From: Catellatospora methionotrophica | Lineage (GTDB): Bacteria > Actinomycetota > Actinomycetes > Mycobacteriales > Micromonosporaceae | Assembly: GCF_011297335.1 (NCBI RefSeq) | Contig: NZ_JAAOTJ010000005.1 | Coordinates: 248,001-312,000 of the forward strand | Length of the DNA stretch: 64,000 nucleotides | Direction: 5' to 3' | In this document: positions 63,655 through 64,000 of the stretch, piece after piece | Numbering within the stretch: the first letter of the stretch is position 1 | Layout: each line of letters starts with the position of its first letter | Position numbers and translations under genes: made by a program | The notes under the pieces: generated by a model | Databases searched by the model: none | What the model was told of the DNA's origin: nothing | What the model saw: only the letters and a program-made list of their open reading frames with translations

Positions 63655-64000
63655 TCAGACGCGTTCGCTGAGGCGGTCGGCGGCGCGGTGCAGGCGGTTG
63701 TTGAGTTCGGCCTTGTGTTCCAGGATTTCGAGGTCGATCTCAGCGCGGCGTTTGCGGAGGACGGCTTCGCGCTCGGCGTACTCGGACTCGATGTCGTGGT
63801 TGAGGTCGCGCTCGGCGACCGCGAGCTGGGCGCTGACCAGCTTGTCGTACGTCGTGGAGCCGCCGACGAACTTCACCAGGATCGGCATGCAGTCGACCAG
63901 GATGAAGAAGATGCGTACGGCCCAGATGCCCACGGCCAGCACCCCGCTGGAGTCGGCCAGGTCGTGCAGTGCCCCGAGGCGCTCCAGCAGGCCGATGTTG
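63655..64000 (-). CDS. DUF4407-type membrane protein, C-terminal part
   Basis: The frame stays open to the window edge, so the gene continues beyond it; 114 codons are visible. After LLERLGALHDLADSSGVLAV comes a hydrophobic helix (GIWAVRIFFILVDCMPILVK), then FVGGSTTYDKLVSAQL and a long charged coiled coil (YAEREAVLRKRRAEIDLEIL). This matches the DUF4407 family as I remember it, which has several N-terminal helices and a large coiled-coil region. Function unknown. Confidence 0.75.
   Translation of the reverse strand, partial: NIGLLERLGALHDLADSSGVLAVGIWAVRIFFILVDCMPILVKFVGGSTTYDKLVSAQLAVAERDLNHDIESEYAEREAVLRKRRAEIDLEILEHKAELNNRLHRAADRLSERV

Overview
The window is high-GC actinobacterial DNA (strong G/C third positions, many GTG and occasional TTG starts, mycothiol synthesis, acyl-DAP-type lysine genes). 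The gene set and order resemble other Actinomycetota. From memory, and not checked here, the order isoprenyl transferase, phoH, glpX/DUF4245, xseB-xseA/ispH, ychF, then mshB, fdxA-dapC, dapD/dapE and the LOG-family gene parallels the M. tuberculosis stretch around Rv1086 to Rv1205. Secreted lytic transglycosylases, abundant Pro/Ser linkers and the intergenic repeats fit Micromonosporaceae, but the genus cannot be fixed from this sequence alone.

Layout. 1-5120: end of pckG, an Rrf2 regulator, a cis-isoprenyl diphosphate synthase, and PhoH between two paralogous secreted lytic transglycosylases. 5125-12900: regulator/target pairs (MerR with DUF4188; TetR with an NAD-binding protein and twin operators), a secreted trypsin-like protease, a ferredoxin-NADP-reductase-like flavoprotein, a PfkB kinase and membrane-anchored hypotheticals. 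13000-24400: core genes glpX, a DUF606-like transporter, xseAB, ispH and ychF, mixed with a membrane-tethered sigma-like protein, an S10 carboxypeptidase, an orphan OmpR-type DNA-binding protein and an alkylation-repair pair (Ada-AlkA fusion plus Ogt). 24500-31300: the most accessory part, with an HNH nuclease, a frameshifted small gene, a DMT transporter gutted by an internal deletion, two polytopic mannosyltransferase-like proteins, a degenerate pterin dehydratase and a MutT. 31489-38277: an sdh operon and tldD/tldE. 38518-44398: a complete oligopeptide ABC transporter. 44666-54885: an S9 peptidase homologue without its catalytic residues, mshB, and several envelope proteins (Pro-Ser repeat protein, VanW, DUF2254, DUF4239). 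54992-64000: fdxA, dapC, dapD and dapE, which surround a three-gene operon of a Cas4-like Fe-S nuclease homologue, an unknown protein and an SF1 helicase, followed by a LOG-family gene and a partial DUF4407 gene.

Two themes run through the whole window. First, convergent gene ends often carry long inverted repeats that fall into sequence families recurring tens of kb apart: a 61-nt family (3 copies), an AAGGAAGGGCACCTT family (2) and a CAACTCTTAA family (2). Second, about ten starts have no usable Shine-Dalgarno but carry a TANNNT hexamer 5-7 nt upstream, the signature of leaderless transcription. The clearest cases are the divergent pairs dapD/dapE (18 bp between start codons), xseA/ispH and the S9 homologue/mshB.

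The best candidate for an undescribed system is the translationally coupled nuclease/unknown/helicase operon at 56434-60256, which looks like a split Dna2-type machine. I saw no rRNA, tRNA, CRISPR array, transposase or phage genes, and no gene-free stretch longer than about 300 bases.
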